A program made the translations under genes and the position numbers. The notes below the pieces were generated by a model. That model did not search any database. It saw nothing but the letters and a program-made list of their open reading frames with translations, and was not told the origin of the DNA. From Angiostrongylus vasorum (taxonomy: Eukaryota; Nematoda; Chromadorea; Rhabditida; Metastrongylidae), in contig JADANN010000431.1 in the NCBI GenBank assembly GCA_018806985.1, forward strand, positions 1-64,000: DNA of 64,000 nucleotides. Direction: 5' to 3'. This document shows positions 9,671-22,300 of this stretch, piece by piece. Each line of letters opens with the position of its first letter. Positions within the stretch are counted from its first letter, which is position 1.

Positions 9671-10930
9671 TTAGGTTGTAACATATGAAATGACTGATTT
9701 TACTATTTTAAGTTCCTTGTAATTATTTCAAATAAAAAATTCTTTTTCTTCATCTATGTTTATTATATATTTCTAAGGCGCAAGTCTGATCTTTCTATTC
9801 CTAATAATGATTCATTTAAGATTTATTATTTCCACGTTTTTATAAGCTTTACCTTTGGTATGAATCAACGTGATATTCGTGCACTCTTTTGTACGAGTGG
9901 AAGAGTGGATATAAAGGACGGCAGAAGCTCGGAATATCACAAACTTTAGGGTGAACGTAGTGTTAGTGAATCAACAATGCAAAAATGGTTTAGGATATTC
10001 CGATCTGGTGATTCCGTCCTCGAAGTTAAGGAAGGTCCAAATGAACATGACGACGACGAATTTAAGGCACTAGTGGAAGCAAACACGCGAACAACTGTTT
10101 GAGAGCTTGCAGAACAGTTTGGAGTAAGGACAGGAACAATTTCAACTCACTTGAATCACATAGGAAAGACAAACAAACTCGACAAGTGGGTGCCGTACAA
10201 TTTAAACGATAACCAAAAAAAATCGCCATTTTAAGTGTCGTATGCTCTTATTCTGCGCAACAAAAACGAGCCTTTTCTTAAACGAATTGTGACGTGCAGA
10301 GAGAAGTGGATTCTGTATGACTATCGGCGACATCCAGCTCAATAGTTGTGTTGCGATCAGGCTCCATAGCACATCCCAAAGCCGAAACTGCACCAAGAAA
10401 GGTTATGGTGAGTGCTCGGTGGTCTACAGCAGCGCTGATTCATCACAGCTTTTTTGAACCTGGGCGAAGGGACTACGGCAGAGAAGTTTTGCCAACAAAT
10501 CGGCGAAATGCACCGTAAACTCCAAAAACAATCACCGGCATTAGTCAACAAAAAACGGTCAGTCTTTCTCCACGACAACGCCCCGCCTCAAGTTGCGGAA
10601 GTAGCGCTGCAGAAGTAGAACGAGTTGGGCTACGAAACGTTTCCTCATCCGCACTATCCACAGATCTCCCCCTACCGACCACCACTTCTTCAAGCACCTT
10701 GACAAATTCCTAAGCGAAAAATTCTTCACCAACCACGATGACGCAAGAATTACCTTCAACATATTCTTCACTTCCAAGCCTCCAAAATTCTATGCCACTG
10801 GTATAAATAAACATCGCAAAAATGTATAACTTCAAACGGTTCTCATTCGATTAATAAAGTCATTTGAAGAAAGTTACGACATTTTAAATAATGTAGTTAA
10901 AAAACGCTTATTCATTTCTGAACAGCTCAA
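9671..10930 (+). mobile_element. Mariner DNA transposon (HSMAR1/SETMAR-like), inactivated
   Basis: The left end TTAGGTTGTAACATATGAAA and the inverted right end (TTGAGCTGTTCAGAAATGAA reading minus) are flanked by TA dinucleotides. Inside, plus-strand pieces of the transposase are legible: the N-terminal HTH part ([35 protein letters not shown]), then pieces of the DD(E/D) catalytic domain including the HDNAPP region. A TGA inside the HTH region (about 10100) and frameshifts kill the gene. About 1.26 kb, the normal mariner length. Confidence 0.85.
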
Positions 10931-10979
10931 TACATTCCTCATTAGCCGAATGCCCATGTTCTGCATACAACATATGTGC

Positions 10980-11262
10980 TATGCATGCAATGCTTTTATA
11001 TCACACTTGGAAGAAAGTGCTGGAAACTGACAATCTCTTGTCGACAAATAGCTTAGCAAACTGCTCACAGCAAAAGTGTAAAGAATTGGATGCGAAAATC
11101 AAGAGAAACTGATCAAATGAACAAAAGGGATCATCTTTTGGAAAATCATTCAACGCCGTCGAAAACGAGAACGTCTGGATAACATGGTCATACAACAGCT
11201 GCTACTACGTGAGAAGTTTGTAAAGAATATTCCTAAACCGACCTTCCTTCAACGTCGTTGTG
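10980..11262 (+). pseudogene. Possible relic of a coiled-coil coding sequence
   Basis: Shifting between frames gives polar, heptad-like pieces: NSLANCSQQKCKELDAKIKR, then RETDQMNKRDHLLENHSTPS, then MVIQQLLLREKFVKNIPKP. Each is terminated by a stop. The composition resembles the pseudogene at 15.6-16.8 kb, from which it is separated by a LINE and a SINE. Speculative. Confidence 0.25.
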
Positions 11263-14200
11263 ACTAACCAATCTATATTTGTCATCTGTCATCTATATGT
11301 CGTCCAGTGAATCGAGCGGGCGCCAGTAATTCTTCCATTTTTCCCGGTCGCGTGCAAGAGTAGCCCAGTGGGTTCTGCTCGCTCAAGGGACTCGTCTAGC
11401 ATCATATTTCCCTTCTAGGCTCTTCGTGAAGAACTTTGACCATCGGATCAGTGGTCTTCCTGCAGTACGTTTGACATCCCGAGGAATGCAGTCACTAACG
11501 GCTCTTGTCCATCGGTTGTCATTCACACGCCTTACGTGTCCCGCCCACCTTATCTTCGACTGTTTGCCGAACAGAACGGCATCTTTGACTTTTGATCGTC
11601 GACGCAGATCGGAGCTTCGGATCCCTTCCTTTACTTGTGTGGAACGGGCTACTCCTAGCATCGTCCTTTCGACTGCCCGTTCGACAACGCTGAGTGATCT
11701 TTCATCTTGTTTACGCAGCGACCAGGTTTCTGACACATACGTTAGAGCAGGAAGCACCTTTGAGTCGAAAAAGGTGGCCACGAAGTCGGGCGTTCTTTGT
11801 TCTCTTCACTACATCCTCGATGCTCTTGAAAGCTCCCCAAGCCGCTCGTTTCCTTCTGCTCAGCTCTGGAGCTAACTCGTCCATCATATCGATTTCCCGA
11901 CCCAGATAGACATAACTGGAGCATTCGGAGACATTCGTTCCGTTGAGCGTGAATGGCGCATGTGAAACCAATTCGTTCTTTATCAACATCGTTTTTGTGA
12001 GGTTTAGTCGAAGACCAGTCTTTCCTCAGGCTTTATCAAAGTTGGCAAGCATAGGTTCCGCTTGGCTAATGTTCGGTGTTATGAGGACGATGTCATCACC
12101 ATAGCGAAGATGATGTAGCTGCCGACCATCGATTTGCACTCCCATATTATCCCATTCCAGTGTTCGCATGACGTTCTGGAGGGTGGCGGTAAATAATTTT
12201 GGCGAGGTGGTATTGCCTTGCCTGACTCATCCTTTGACGTCGATGTTAATATCGTTGTAAAATGGTGAGGTCTTGGTTCTGAAATTTTTGTACAGCTCAC
12301 GAAGGATCTTTATATACTGAGTAAGGACTTCTTGAATATCAAGGCCTTCCATGACTGCTTCTATCTCAGTTGAATCAAAGGCCTTCTGTAAATCGATGAA
12401 AGTAAGACAGAGCGGTCTTTTGTACTCTCACGACACTTCAATGAGCCTTGCTAACGTGTGGATGCGCTCCACCGTACTAAATCCCTTTTCGAAACCCTGC
12501 TCGCTCGCATAGCTGTCCTTCTACCAGTGTTCTGTTAATATTGTTTGAGGATGACTCGAGTGAAAAGTTTGTAGACGACAGACAGCAAGCAGATTGGGCG
12601 ATAGTTGCCGATATCGTGTAGGTCACCCTTCTTGATCAATAACACGGTCTTGCTGGTCTTCCATTGGGTAGGGGACCTTGTATTCGGACAGGTAACGTGT
12701 GAAGAGCCGAGCCAGTGTGTTTACGAGGACTGGCGGAAGGTTTTTCAGGTGTCCTGATCTTACCCTCTCCGGACCTGGTGCTGTCCGTTTTTTCACTGGC
12801 GAAATGGCATGTCGGATTTCGGAAGGGTGAACCGGTGGTACAGCATATCCCATCCTCCTTTATTTCATACGACGGGAGGTGGACGTGGCTATCGAAGAGA
12901 TCTGAGTAGTATTCCCTAAATGATTTTCTCCATTGCCTTTCTGGACGCTGTAACTGTTCCGTCTGGGCGTCGGAGTGCAATCATCTTGGTCTTCTAATTG
13001 GCGAAGCTTTGGTGGGCTTTGCGAATGCTTTTCCCAGCCTCTGCAGGTTGGACCATTACTGCTGCTCTTATCTCTTTAAGATCTTCTTTTATCGCCTGTC
13101 TGCATTGTTTTGCAAGTCCGGACGTTAGATCGCGGTGGCCTGCAGTTCGTGCGATTCCACGCTGGCGTATCAGCTCAGTGTTTCTGGAGATAGGCGTCTC
13201 TTGGTGACTTTCGAACTCTCAGCTTTCATAGCGCTAACGTAAAGATGTTGAATGAGCCGATCGTATTCTTTGTCGATGTTATCGACAACGGCATCTTCCC
13301 AACAGCCGACTAATGAATTGAATATATCCCAGTTTGTGGTGGTTCTGGGACATCAGGTTTTTTGAATTTCAGCGGCTTTTTTCTCCTTTCCGCGAGAAAT
13401 AGAATCTTGCATGAAGGAGACCGTGGTCGGATCCCGTGTAGAATTTTGGGACAACAGCGACATCGGTTAGGCAAAACCCTCTGTTTGCTATGATGTGGTC
13501 TATTTCGTTATGGTACTCTCCACTGGGAGGAGATTCCCACGTCCAGCGTTGAGGATGCGGCTTCTGGAATTTCGAGTTACTCTGGATGGTCATGGTCGGC
13601 ATGAAAAACTCAGATAGCCACTCACGCTGTTCGTTCCATTCTAATCCATGGGTCTCATATGACGTGCCTCAGACGGTTTTCTTGGTCCAATCTTGGCGTT
13701 GAAATCTCCAACGATGACCTTGAAGAATGTATGGTCTTCTCTGTAGAACTTCTCCAAGTCCATATAGAATGCTTCGACTTCTTCTTCGTCATAGTGTGAT
13801 GTCGGCGCGTAAACGACGAAGATTTTCAAAGCCGGTATTGATCCACATCTTTTTAATCGTAAACGTCCGATTAGGGTTGCAGGCTGTTCGAATGAATCGA
13901 TGTTCATGGACAAACTCGTGTTGACGAGAACGCCGACGCCGCCGACTGCTCTGCTGTCGCATGTTCCGAGAACAGTTCTTCTCCGGTGTCATAAACGGCG
14001 TTGGATGGGTGGCGTCATCTCGTCTCCGCCAGGCCGATGACGACGTACCTTATCCTTCTTGCGTGGATGGGCGATTCTTCTATCGAGGACTCGGATGCAA
14101 GTATACGTGCATTGTAGGTACGGATCGTCACCATGGTTCTTCGTGAATCCAGGCAGCTTCCATTGGCCCCGAGATTTTAGCAGCCTCTCCATACTCGTCT

Positions 14201-14340
14201 TACCCAACGCTGCGAAATTGGGGGCTCTTTCGAGGGTTCAGAGGAACTGAGAGCCCGTTTTTTTTTGCTGTTTAACATTTTAATACCTACGTGTTGCTTG
14301 CTGGGCTCTGAACGTGCGCATGAATTGATCAACGTCGAAA
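11262..14340 (-). mobile_element. RTE-type non-LTR retrotransposon, copy A (decayed)
   Basis: Reading minus from about 14340: an apurinic-type (EEP) endonuclease with the [18 protein letters not shown] segment, [18 protein letters not shown] and GSDHGLLHARF. The reverse transcriptase follows with KKRTAPGPERVRSGHLKN, and then a C-terminal region with SKIRWAGHVRRVNDNRWTRA. Order and spacing fit RTE elements. Frameshifts break the frame repeatedly, and the RT catalytic box reads YGDDIV rather than the LADDIV seen in copy B. The 3' tail has short repeats of the GATGACA type typical of RTE ends. No longer autonomous. Confidence 0.92.
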
Positions 14341-14825
14341 GCTTTACCTTTTTGTCCTTTTACACGAGCTCGTGTATACGTGTATTCATAAGCATTTGCG
14401 AGCAACTTGTGTAAGCTCAACAATTTAAACACATGTTAATTCGTGAAGAATGATCAGAGATGCCCTACAAAAGAAGATGACGACAGGAAAAGAGAGAGTT
14501 ATCAAAGAATGTGTAGTAAGATCAGAGGCAACAATTGTTAGAGGGAACAAAGCAGAGCAGTATACAGAAGTACCGCTCGATCGACAGCGCGCACTGCGCA
14601 GTGGCTGTTAGTGACTCACGAACATGTCGGTGAGGGTAAAGCAAAATAGTGGATGTTATATGGACAGATATGGCAGTGAAATTATTATCAAAACGTGAGA
14701 AAAAGCGGGGCTTCATGAGAAAAAATATTTGCTCTATCATTGTAGTTGAAAGCACGCTCAAGTAATTAAAATGGATCAACATGCTGATTACGCAACAAAT
14801 ATGGACTGAGTACTTTTTCTTATTT
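14341..14825. other. No gene recognised
   Basis: AT-rich sequence between the 5' end of the LINE copy and an S2 SINE. Frames here are short and without splice signals or family motifs. Confidence 0.5.
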
Positions 14826-15160
14826 TATATGACCCGTCTTCATGTCTGCTGTGAGGATCCCAGCAATTCTCTTATTCGATTCGTTTTCTCGCATCCATTG
14901 TCCACAAAAATCATCCAACTTTTACGTGTGGCTTCGGTTGTTGCTTGAGGGTTTTCGTTTTTATCTTGACTGCCGTAGAATACTGGTCGAGCAATTCTCC
15001 CTGGAGTCCTGAAACAGCCGGGCTGGAGCGTGCCCAGTTTGATAGCAGAGAGTGATTTTTTCTCGGACAAGTCCGGTATCAATTTCCCGACCCCGGAGAG
15101 ATGAGAGGCTTGGTTGGCACGGAGCGGAATCGTGATCTACCCCCGTATTTCAGAACTGAT
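14826..15160 (-). mobile_element. S2 tRNA-derived SINE, head truncated
   Basis: The family tail (ACCCGTCTTCATGTCTGCTG on plus), the TGGAGTCCTGAAACAGCCGG block and the shared core (CGGACAAGTCCGGTATCAAT, TTCCCGACCCCGGAGAG) are present. The tRNA-like head is mostly lost after GGAGCGGAATCG. Confidence 0.85.
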
Positions 15161-15599
15161 TTTTGATGTGAGGTGGTGCAGTCATCAACCGTATGCGAAT
15201 CTGAGCGGCTGTTCTTCCTCGGTGGAAAGCTGGTAAAGGACGGTGGGTTTTTTCGAGAAGCCAGTGGTCGTGTAATTATCTTTCAGATTTTCATCTTTCT
15301 GTTTGTGCTGTTGAAGCGTTTGAGCTAGTAAATTACATATCAGTGTACCCTTCTAGGCTCTGAAGAAAGCGATACTGCTGAAACGTCAGCTAGCGTTTTG
15401 TTGTATGTGTACTATGTGTACGCAAGTAAACGCGTGCTCAATAACAACTTCGCTATTGCTGAAAAAGAGAAGGACACATTTATAATCCAGTGTCGAGGTT
15501 AATAGAAAGTCGACCTTGGCATTGAATATTTGCTTACGAAAATTAGAATTCTTCAAAATTCCGCCGGTGTAGCACCCTAACAAAAATTAGCAGAATGAT

Positions 15600-16830
15600 G
15601 GTCGTGTATCCACACGGTGGTGGTATGACTTCCCAAATCTTGACAAGGCGGACATTATTTCTCAAACTGAAGAGTTGATCATGGGGACCAGTAAATGGTA
15701 TGCTCATCATGCAAGCCAGTCGGTTGATTCATTAGCAACATGTCAACTGATCGTTTCCAGCTTCAAAGTACCGATTCACTAAAATCAAAGACCCATGAAG
15801 ACGCCTAAGCAAAACCCTCTGGAATCACCACAATACAGCTGTGCGCATCAGCTTCAGTGAAGAAGGCAGAAGATTGTATTGCTGCCATAATATAATCTGT
15901 CGATCGACCCAAATTTCAGCAACATAGGACCAGAACTTCTTCCTTATTGTATATCCCTATTCACTTACAACACTGGATATGGGATTGTTTGCCAAAACAG
16001 CACTACTAGTAGGATTAGGACTCATTCATCCACAGTTAAGGTATTCAGTGCGCAGAACTTTAAAGAGTTAAATGAATGGAAAGCCAACCACGTTACATGC
16101 GAAGGCAAAAGAAATTACTGAGAAAGAACAACTCTTTAATCTTAGGAGCCGATCGTCAACAAACAACAACTAGAACAGGAAATGACATATATTGGCACTT
16201 GTTTCGAAGGATGAAAATAACTCATCAGAGGAGCAAATTAAACAACTTCGCTCACAATTGAGTTATTTAGTTAGAAGATTTACACTGCTAATCAATAAAA
16301 AGACTAGAAAGCTCATCGAAAAGAAACATGACATAAGAACCTTTCCTCTAAGCATAGCTTTTAGAAGAAAAGCCTGATTTTAACTCTGAAAAGAAGGAAA
16401 ACGAACACAATGCTCTACTGAACAAAGTTCTCACTTTGAGAAACGAATCCCACTGCGAGTTCCAAAACTGAGTAAACAAAAGCTATGCTAAGAACAAGAT
16501 AGCTGGACATGATAAGAAGAACTCGCAATAATGATAAGGGCGAAACCAAGAGCTATTCTATTTGAAGACTTGATTGAACAATTGAAGATGCTGCACTAGG
16601 TATCAACGTTGAACCACGATGTCGTCGAAACAAAGAAAATTTGTCGTGAAGAAAGCATAAACCATGCGGTCGAAGAGCTTAATCCGAAAGGTAGTGTAAA
16701 ACTTGAAAGTGCTAAAAAGCGAAAGGTAAGATTTTTTACGGGCTGTGAGCTTTGTTCCCTGAAACCCATTCGATGCTTCAAAAGTCACAAAGAAGGAGAA
16801 TAGGAAGTGACGAATCAGGGTAGTAAACTC
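15600..16830 (+). pseudogene. Intronless decayed pseudogene of a coiled-coil protein
   Basis: Successive frames carry coherent protein-like pieces: DKADIISQTEELIMGTSKWY, then AKEITEKEQLFNLRS, DENNSSEEQIKQLRSQLSYL, VRRFTLLINKKTRKLIEKKH, NSEKKENEHNALLNKVLTLR, and finally ESAKKRKVRFFTGCELCSLK. Strong lysine/glutamate/leucine heptad character runs over about 1.2 kb, with stops and frameshifts but no splice sites. This suggests a retroposed (processed) copy of a long coiled-coil gene. The parent family is not recognised; the KKRKVRF cluster could be a nuclear localisation signal. Confidence 0.5.
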
Positions 16831-16889
16831 AAATAGAAACCTCAAGAGACTATTTTAAAACTAAACAAGGAGGTAATAGTTATAGTCAC

Positions 16890-17405
16890 AATATTAACTT
16901 TTTATTTACTGCCTATTCTTTTTAATGGCAGGGCATGTTGTGAAATATAATTTTTATAATGCTGAAATATTTGCACAACTCCAAACCGCAGGTGTCTGCG
17001 GTGGGGAATGAACGCGCTATTACCCTTTCCGGGGCTAACGCGTTCATCACCACACCATGCGGGTCTTTCGTTTCGCCTGTTTCTCAGCTAGTTCTATTGA
17101 TCGCTGCCATCAGCAATCACCCGTCAGCGGGATTGATCTGGAGAGCCCAAATCGGCAATGAACCCAGTTAAGCTGAGGCTTTAGTTATAATCACAATCTT
17201 AACCGTTATATTTACTGCCCTACACTTTTTAATGGTAGGGTATATTGCGAAATATAACTTCGTTGGTGCTGAGATAACAGTACAACGGTGCGTTCGTTCC
17301 CCCATCACAGACACCTACGGTCCGGAGTTATGCAAATATCTCAGCTCCAATGAAGTTATATTTCGCAGTATACCCTGCCATTAGAAAGAGTAGGCTGTAA
17401 ATAAA
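16890..17405. mobile_element. tRNA-like hairpin-family element(s) with terminal inverted repeats
   Basis: It starts ACTTTTTATTTACTGCCTAT and ends with the inverse (GCCATTAGAAAGAGTAGGCTG...AAATAAAACGG). The interior carries the tRNA-like unit (GGGGAATGAACGCGCTATTACC as reverse box B, ACCACACCATGCGGGTC as reverse head), the CTCAGCTAGTTCTATTGATC segment, and a second inner copy beginning near 17205. Probably two copies in opposite orientation. Confidence 0.7.
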
Positions 17406-18109
17406 ACGGTTAAGACTAGAAGCCTTTATTAAAATGATGATAGAAAACAACTTCTTACCATACTTGCACTTGGAGAAATTCCACCAATTGCTCATTGTTC
17501 GTTAAAGGAGCGGCAAAAATAAGGGCCTTCGTATCATTAGCACTCAATGAGCGCCATTTACGGCTGTTTTGACTTGGTCAACTGTTTCGGTTTACTGATA
17601 ACATAATTTAGCAGCACTGAAAACCATGGTAGTAATGAATATTGGTGTTTCAAGAGCTTTACTTGACTCGTTTAAGTCCAATGAATGCATTATTATGTTA
17701 CCTAAGGACCATAAATTTTTTGGGATACTTTTTAAAAAACGGGGAGGAATAACATTTGCAGAAAGGTATGTACAGTTTTTTATTGATATTTTTTTGCATT
17801 CGACTAGAACGATGACTGCGCCGTTCTTACCAGATACGTGAAAATGTGGGAAATAAGTACAGTGCTTTAACCAAGCGAGTTTCATCGTCTGGGCGCACTT
17901 ACATAATCTCGTAGAACGCTGTTGTTCAAGGTAAAAACCACCAGAACTAGAATTGTTTTCCGAAAATAATTGCTTATCTGGACATCTTAGGGTCTTTTAC
18001 TAAGGTTTCTGTCCAAAAATTTCCACTCTAAGTATGTGGTTGCTTGTCACACGCTGCGACATCATGTTGTCACATGACACTAACGCTCCCAAACACGTCC
18101 ATCCCTTCG
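17406..18109. other. Spacer with an unassigned ORF
   Basis: An open frame at 17626-17841 (+) begins MVVMNIGVSRALLDSF and includes a plausible AG|GTATGT donor after GITFAE. Without a recognisable family or partner exons I do not call a gene. Confidence 0.3.
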
Positions 18110-18500
18110 CGACTTCCACACCTTCGGCTTCCTCAGTATTGTCGTAGACGTTCTTGTTGAGCCGATCGTATTCTTTACCAATATTGTCGAGAAAAGCGAC
18201 TCCAGCTTAGCCATGTGGTCGAGGCATCAAGGGGATCGGCTGGGCAAAACCTTTGATTTCTGTGATTTCTTGTGTTTCGTTATGCAGTCTTGCTTAACGA
18301 GTCCTACATTTAAAATCAAAATAGGACTTCTGAGATTGTATCCTTCCAAGAATGATCCTTGTCATTAGGAGAAATCCACAGATCCACTCACGCCGTTCAT
18401 TCCACTCTCATTCGTATATCCGTGTACTGAATTCTTGCGACGTTCTTCTGCAACCAATTTAGGCGTTTAAGGTGACAACGATCATCTTATCTCTTTTTAC
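18110..18500 (-). mobile_element. Degraded RTE fragment (endonuclease region)
   Basis: TTGAGCCGATCGTATTCTTT and GGGCAAAACCTTTGATTTCT match the A and B copies at 13255/21330 and 13470/21545. The endonuclease part is present through the TTCATTCCACTCTCATTC segment. Heavily diverged. Confidence 0.65.
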
Positions 18501-18963
18501 GGCCGGAGGATGAAACCCTTTGCTTTTGCTTTTTTCTACGACGAAAACTACCTACAGCTGTTTCCATGCTTCTTTCAAATAGAGATAACTGGCGTTTATT
18601 CATATATAGAGTGCGTTTTTTTTTATTCAATAGAGCTATCTTTTTCTAGATGACGTACCACATAGCCTTGTGAAAAGGCGGATGTGAGTCCGTAATCAAA
18701 AAGAGTTCACCGTTACAGTTTCCATATACGCCCATAGTGAAGATAAACGTTCGTCGTCAATGAATCGCTTAAGGATTCATCACTGACTCGATTATATTAG
18801 GCACTCTAGACCTGGTTGAGAATAAATTTGGTCGAAGCAATACCTTACGAAGGCGTATTGAGATATATCGTCAGTGTTTCGTTCCTGCAGAAAATTTCAA
18901 TACCAATTTGCCGACTCTGAAACGATGGACAGCTTATTTGGTCAGGATAAAAAAATAAAAAAG

Positions 18964-19231
18964 AGTGAAGCTCTCTGCGTCGATCAATCCCCTGAAGGAT
19001 GGGCCATGCATTCGACTTCATTAAATATCGTTGGAGGTGATTGAATGCATATCTGGCCTTTGCAATGACTCGCGGTGGCCTACCTCCAGCCAGTGCTGCT
19101 ATCCTCCCAGACAAGTCTGGTACCAATTTGCCGACCACGGATGGATGGAAGGCTTGGTGGGCCATGGGCGCGGGAATCGATTTCACCTGTGTGTCGCAGT
19201 GGCGCCTCCAACTAATGCGCCACATGCGCCC
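18964..19231 (-). mobile_element. S1 tRNA-derived SINE
   Basis: Reading minus: the GGGCGCATGTGGCGCATTAG head, box B-like GAAATCGATTCCC, core (GACTTGTCTGGGAGGATAGC) and tail GATTGATCGACGCAGAGAGC. Directly upstream of the 3' end of LINE copy B. Confidence 0.88.
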
Positions 19232-19379
19232 TCGTTGGTCATGACACCACATCGAATCCAAGACCACATGTGCGTTTTCACTACGTAACTTTTGCAAATG
19301 ACAGACACTGGTACCACTCAGATAACGTTGAAGCAAAAGCGATATCACCTGCATCAACTGTAGTCCCGTTGATTGTCGA

Positions 19380-22300
19380 GTGATTCGAGCGGGCGCCAGT
19401 AAATCTTCCATTTTTCCCTGTTGCGTGCAAGAGTAGGCCCAGTGGGTTCTCCTCGCTCTAGGGACTCGTCGAGCATCATATATTTCTTCTAGGCTCTTCG
19501 TGAAGAAACTCTGACCATCGGGTCAGTGGTCTTCCTGCAGTACGTTTGACATCCCGAGGAATGCAGTCACTAACGGCTCTTGTCCATCGGTTGTCATTCA
19601 TACGCCTTACGTGTCCGGCCCACCTTATCTTCGACTGTTTGGCGTACAGAACGGCATCTATGATTTTTGATCGTTGACGCAGATCGGAGCTTCGGATCCC
19701 ATCCTTTACTTGTGTGAAACGGGATACTCCTAGCATCGTCCTTTTCGACTGCGCGTTCGATAACGCTGAGTGATCATTTCATCCTGCTTACGCAGCGACC
19801 AGGTTTTCTGACGCATACGTTAGGGCAGGAAGTACCGTTGAGTCGAAAAGGTGGACACGGAGTTGCGTGTTCTTTGTCCTCTTCACTACATCCTCGATGC
19901 TCTTGAAAGCTCCCCAGGCCGCTCGTTTCCTTCTGTTCAGCTCTGGAGCTAGGTTGTTCATCATATTGATTTCCCGACCCTAGATAGAAATAACTGGAAC
20001 ATTCGGAGATATTCGTTCCGTTAAGCGTGAATGGGGCATACGAAACTAATCCGTTCCTCATAAACATCGGTTTTGTGAGATTTAGTCAAAGATCAATCTT
20101 TCCACAGGCTTGATCAAAGTCGGCAAGCATACGTTCAGCTAGACTAATGTTTGGTTTTATAAGGACGATGTCATCAGCAAGGCGAAGATGACGTAACTGC
20201 CGACCATCGATTTTCACTCCCATATTATCCCAATTCCAATGTTCGCATGACGTTCTGGAGAGTGGCGGTAAATAATTTTGGCGAGGTGGTATCGCCTTGC
20301 CTAACTCATCCTTTGACGTCGATGTTAATATCGTTGTAAAATGGTGAGGTCTTGGTTCTGAAATTTTTGTACAGCTCACGAAGGATCTTTATATACTGAC
20401 TAAGGACTTCTTGAATATCAAGGCCTTCCATGACTGCTTCTATCTCAGTTGAATCAAAGGCCTTCCATAAATCGATGAAAGTGAGACAGAGTGGTCTTTT
20501 GTACTCTCGCGATACTTCAATGAGCCTTGTTATCATGTGGATGTGGTCCATCGTACTGAATCCTTTTCGAAACCCTCCTTGCTCACATGGCTATCCTTCT
20601 TCCAGTGTTCTGTTAATATTGTTGAGGATGACTCGAGTGAAAAGTTTGTAGACGACAGACAGCAAGCAGATTGGGCGATAGTTGCCGATATCGTGTAGGT
20701 CACCCTTCTTGATCAATAACACGGTCTTGCTGGTCTTCCATTGGGTAGGGACCTTGCATTCGGACAGGTAACGTGTGAAGAGCCGAGCCAGTGTGTTTAC
20801 GAGGACTGGCGGAAGGTTTTTCAGGTGTCCTGATCTTACCCTCTCCGGACCTGGTGCTGTCCGTTTTTTCACTGGCGAAATGGCATGTCGGATTTCGGAA
20901 GGGTGAACCGGTGGTACAGCATATCCATCCTCCTTTATTTCATACGACGGGAGGTGGACGTGGCTGTCGAAGAGATCTGAGTAGTATTCCTAAATGATTT
21001 TCTCCATTGCCTTTCTGGACGCTGTAACTGTTCCGTCTGGGCGTCGGAGTGCAATCATCTTGGTCTTCTAATTGGCGAAGCTTTGGTGGGCTTTGCGAAT
21101 GCTTTTTCCCAGCCTCTGCAGGTTCGACCATTACTGCTGCTCTTCTCTCTTTAAGATCTTCTTTTTATCGCCTGTCTGCATTGTTTTGCAAGTTCGGACG
21201 TTAGATCGCGGTTGCCTGCAGTTCGTGCGATTCCACGCTGGCGTATCAGCTCGAGTGTTTCTGGAGATAGGCGTCTCTTGGTGACTTTCGAACTCTCAGC
21301 TTTCATAGCGCTAGCGTAAAGATGTTGAATGAGCCGATCGTATTCTTCGTCGATGTTATCGACAACGGCATCTTCCCAACAGCCGACTAATGAATTGAAT
21401 ATATCCCAGTTTGTGGTGGTTCTGGGACATCGGTTTTTGAATTCAGCGGCTTTTTCTCCTTTACGCGAGAAATACAATCTTGCATGAAGGAGACCGTGGT
21501 CGGATCCCGTGTAGAATTTTGGGACAACAGCGACATCGGTTAGGCAAAACCTTCTATTTACTATGATGTGGTCTATTTCGTTATGGTACTCTCCACTGGG
21601 AGGAGATTCCCACGTCCAGCGTTGAGGATGCGGCTTCTGGAATTTCGAGTTAGTCTGGATGGTCATGGTCGGCATGAAAAAACTCAGATAGCCACTCACC
21701 CTGTTCGTTCCATTCTAATCCATGGGTCCCTAATATGACGTGCCTCAGACGGTTTTCTTGGTCCAATCTTGGCGTTGAAATCTCCAACGATGACCTTGAA
21801 GGATGTATGGTCTTCTCTGTAGAACTTCTCCAAGTCCATATAGAACGCTTCGACTTCTTCTTCGTCATAGTTTGATGTCGGCGCGTAAACAACGAAGATT
21901 GTCAAAGCCGGTATTGATCCATATCTTTTTAGTCGTAAACGTCCGATTAGAGTTGTAAGCTGTTCGAATGAATCGATGTTCATGGACAAACTCGTGTTGA
22001 CGAGAACGCCGACACCGCCGACTGCTCTGCTGTCGCATGTTCCGAGGAACAGTTCTTCTCCGGTGTCATAAACGGCGTTGTATGGGTGGCGTCATCTCGT
22101 CTCCGCCAGGCCGATGACGACGTACCTTATCCTTCTTGCGTGGATGGGCGATTCTTCTATCGAGGACTCGGATGCAAGTATACGTGCATTGTAAGGGTAC
22201 AGATCGTCACCATAGTTCTTCGTGATCCAGGCAGCTTCCATTGGCTCTGAGATTTTAGCAGCCTCTCCATACTCGTCCTACCCAACGGTGCGAAATTGGG

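Noticed and set aside
11426..11875. 149-codon plus-strand frame
   Set aside because: Antisense shadow of the C-terminal part of LINE copy A, whose minus-strand protein motifs are unambiguous.
18845..19411. 188-codon minus-strand frame
   Set aside because: It runs through an S1 SINE from head to tail; SINEs do not encode protein, and similar frames recur in every S1 copy.
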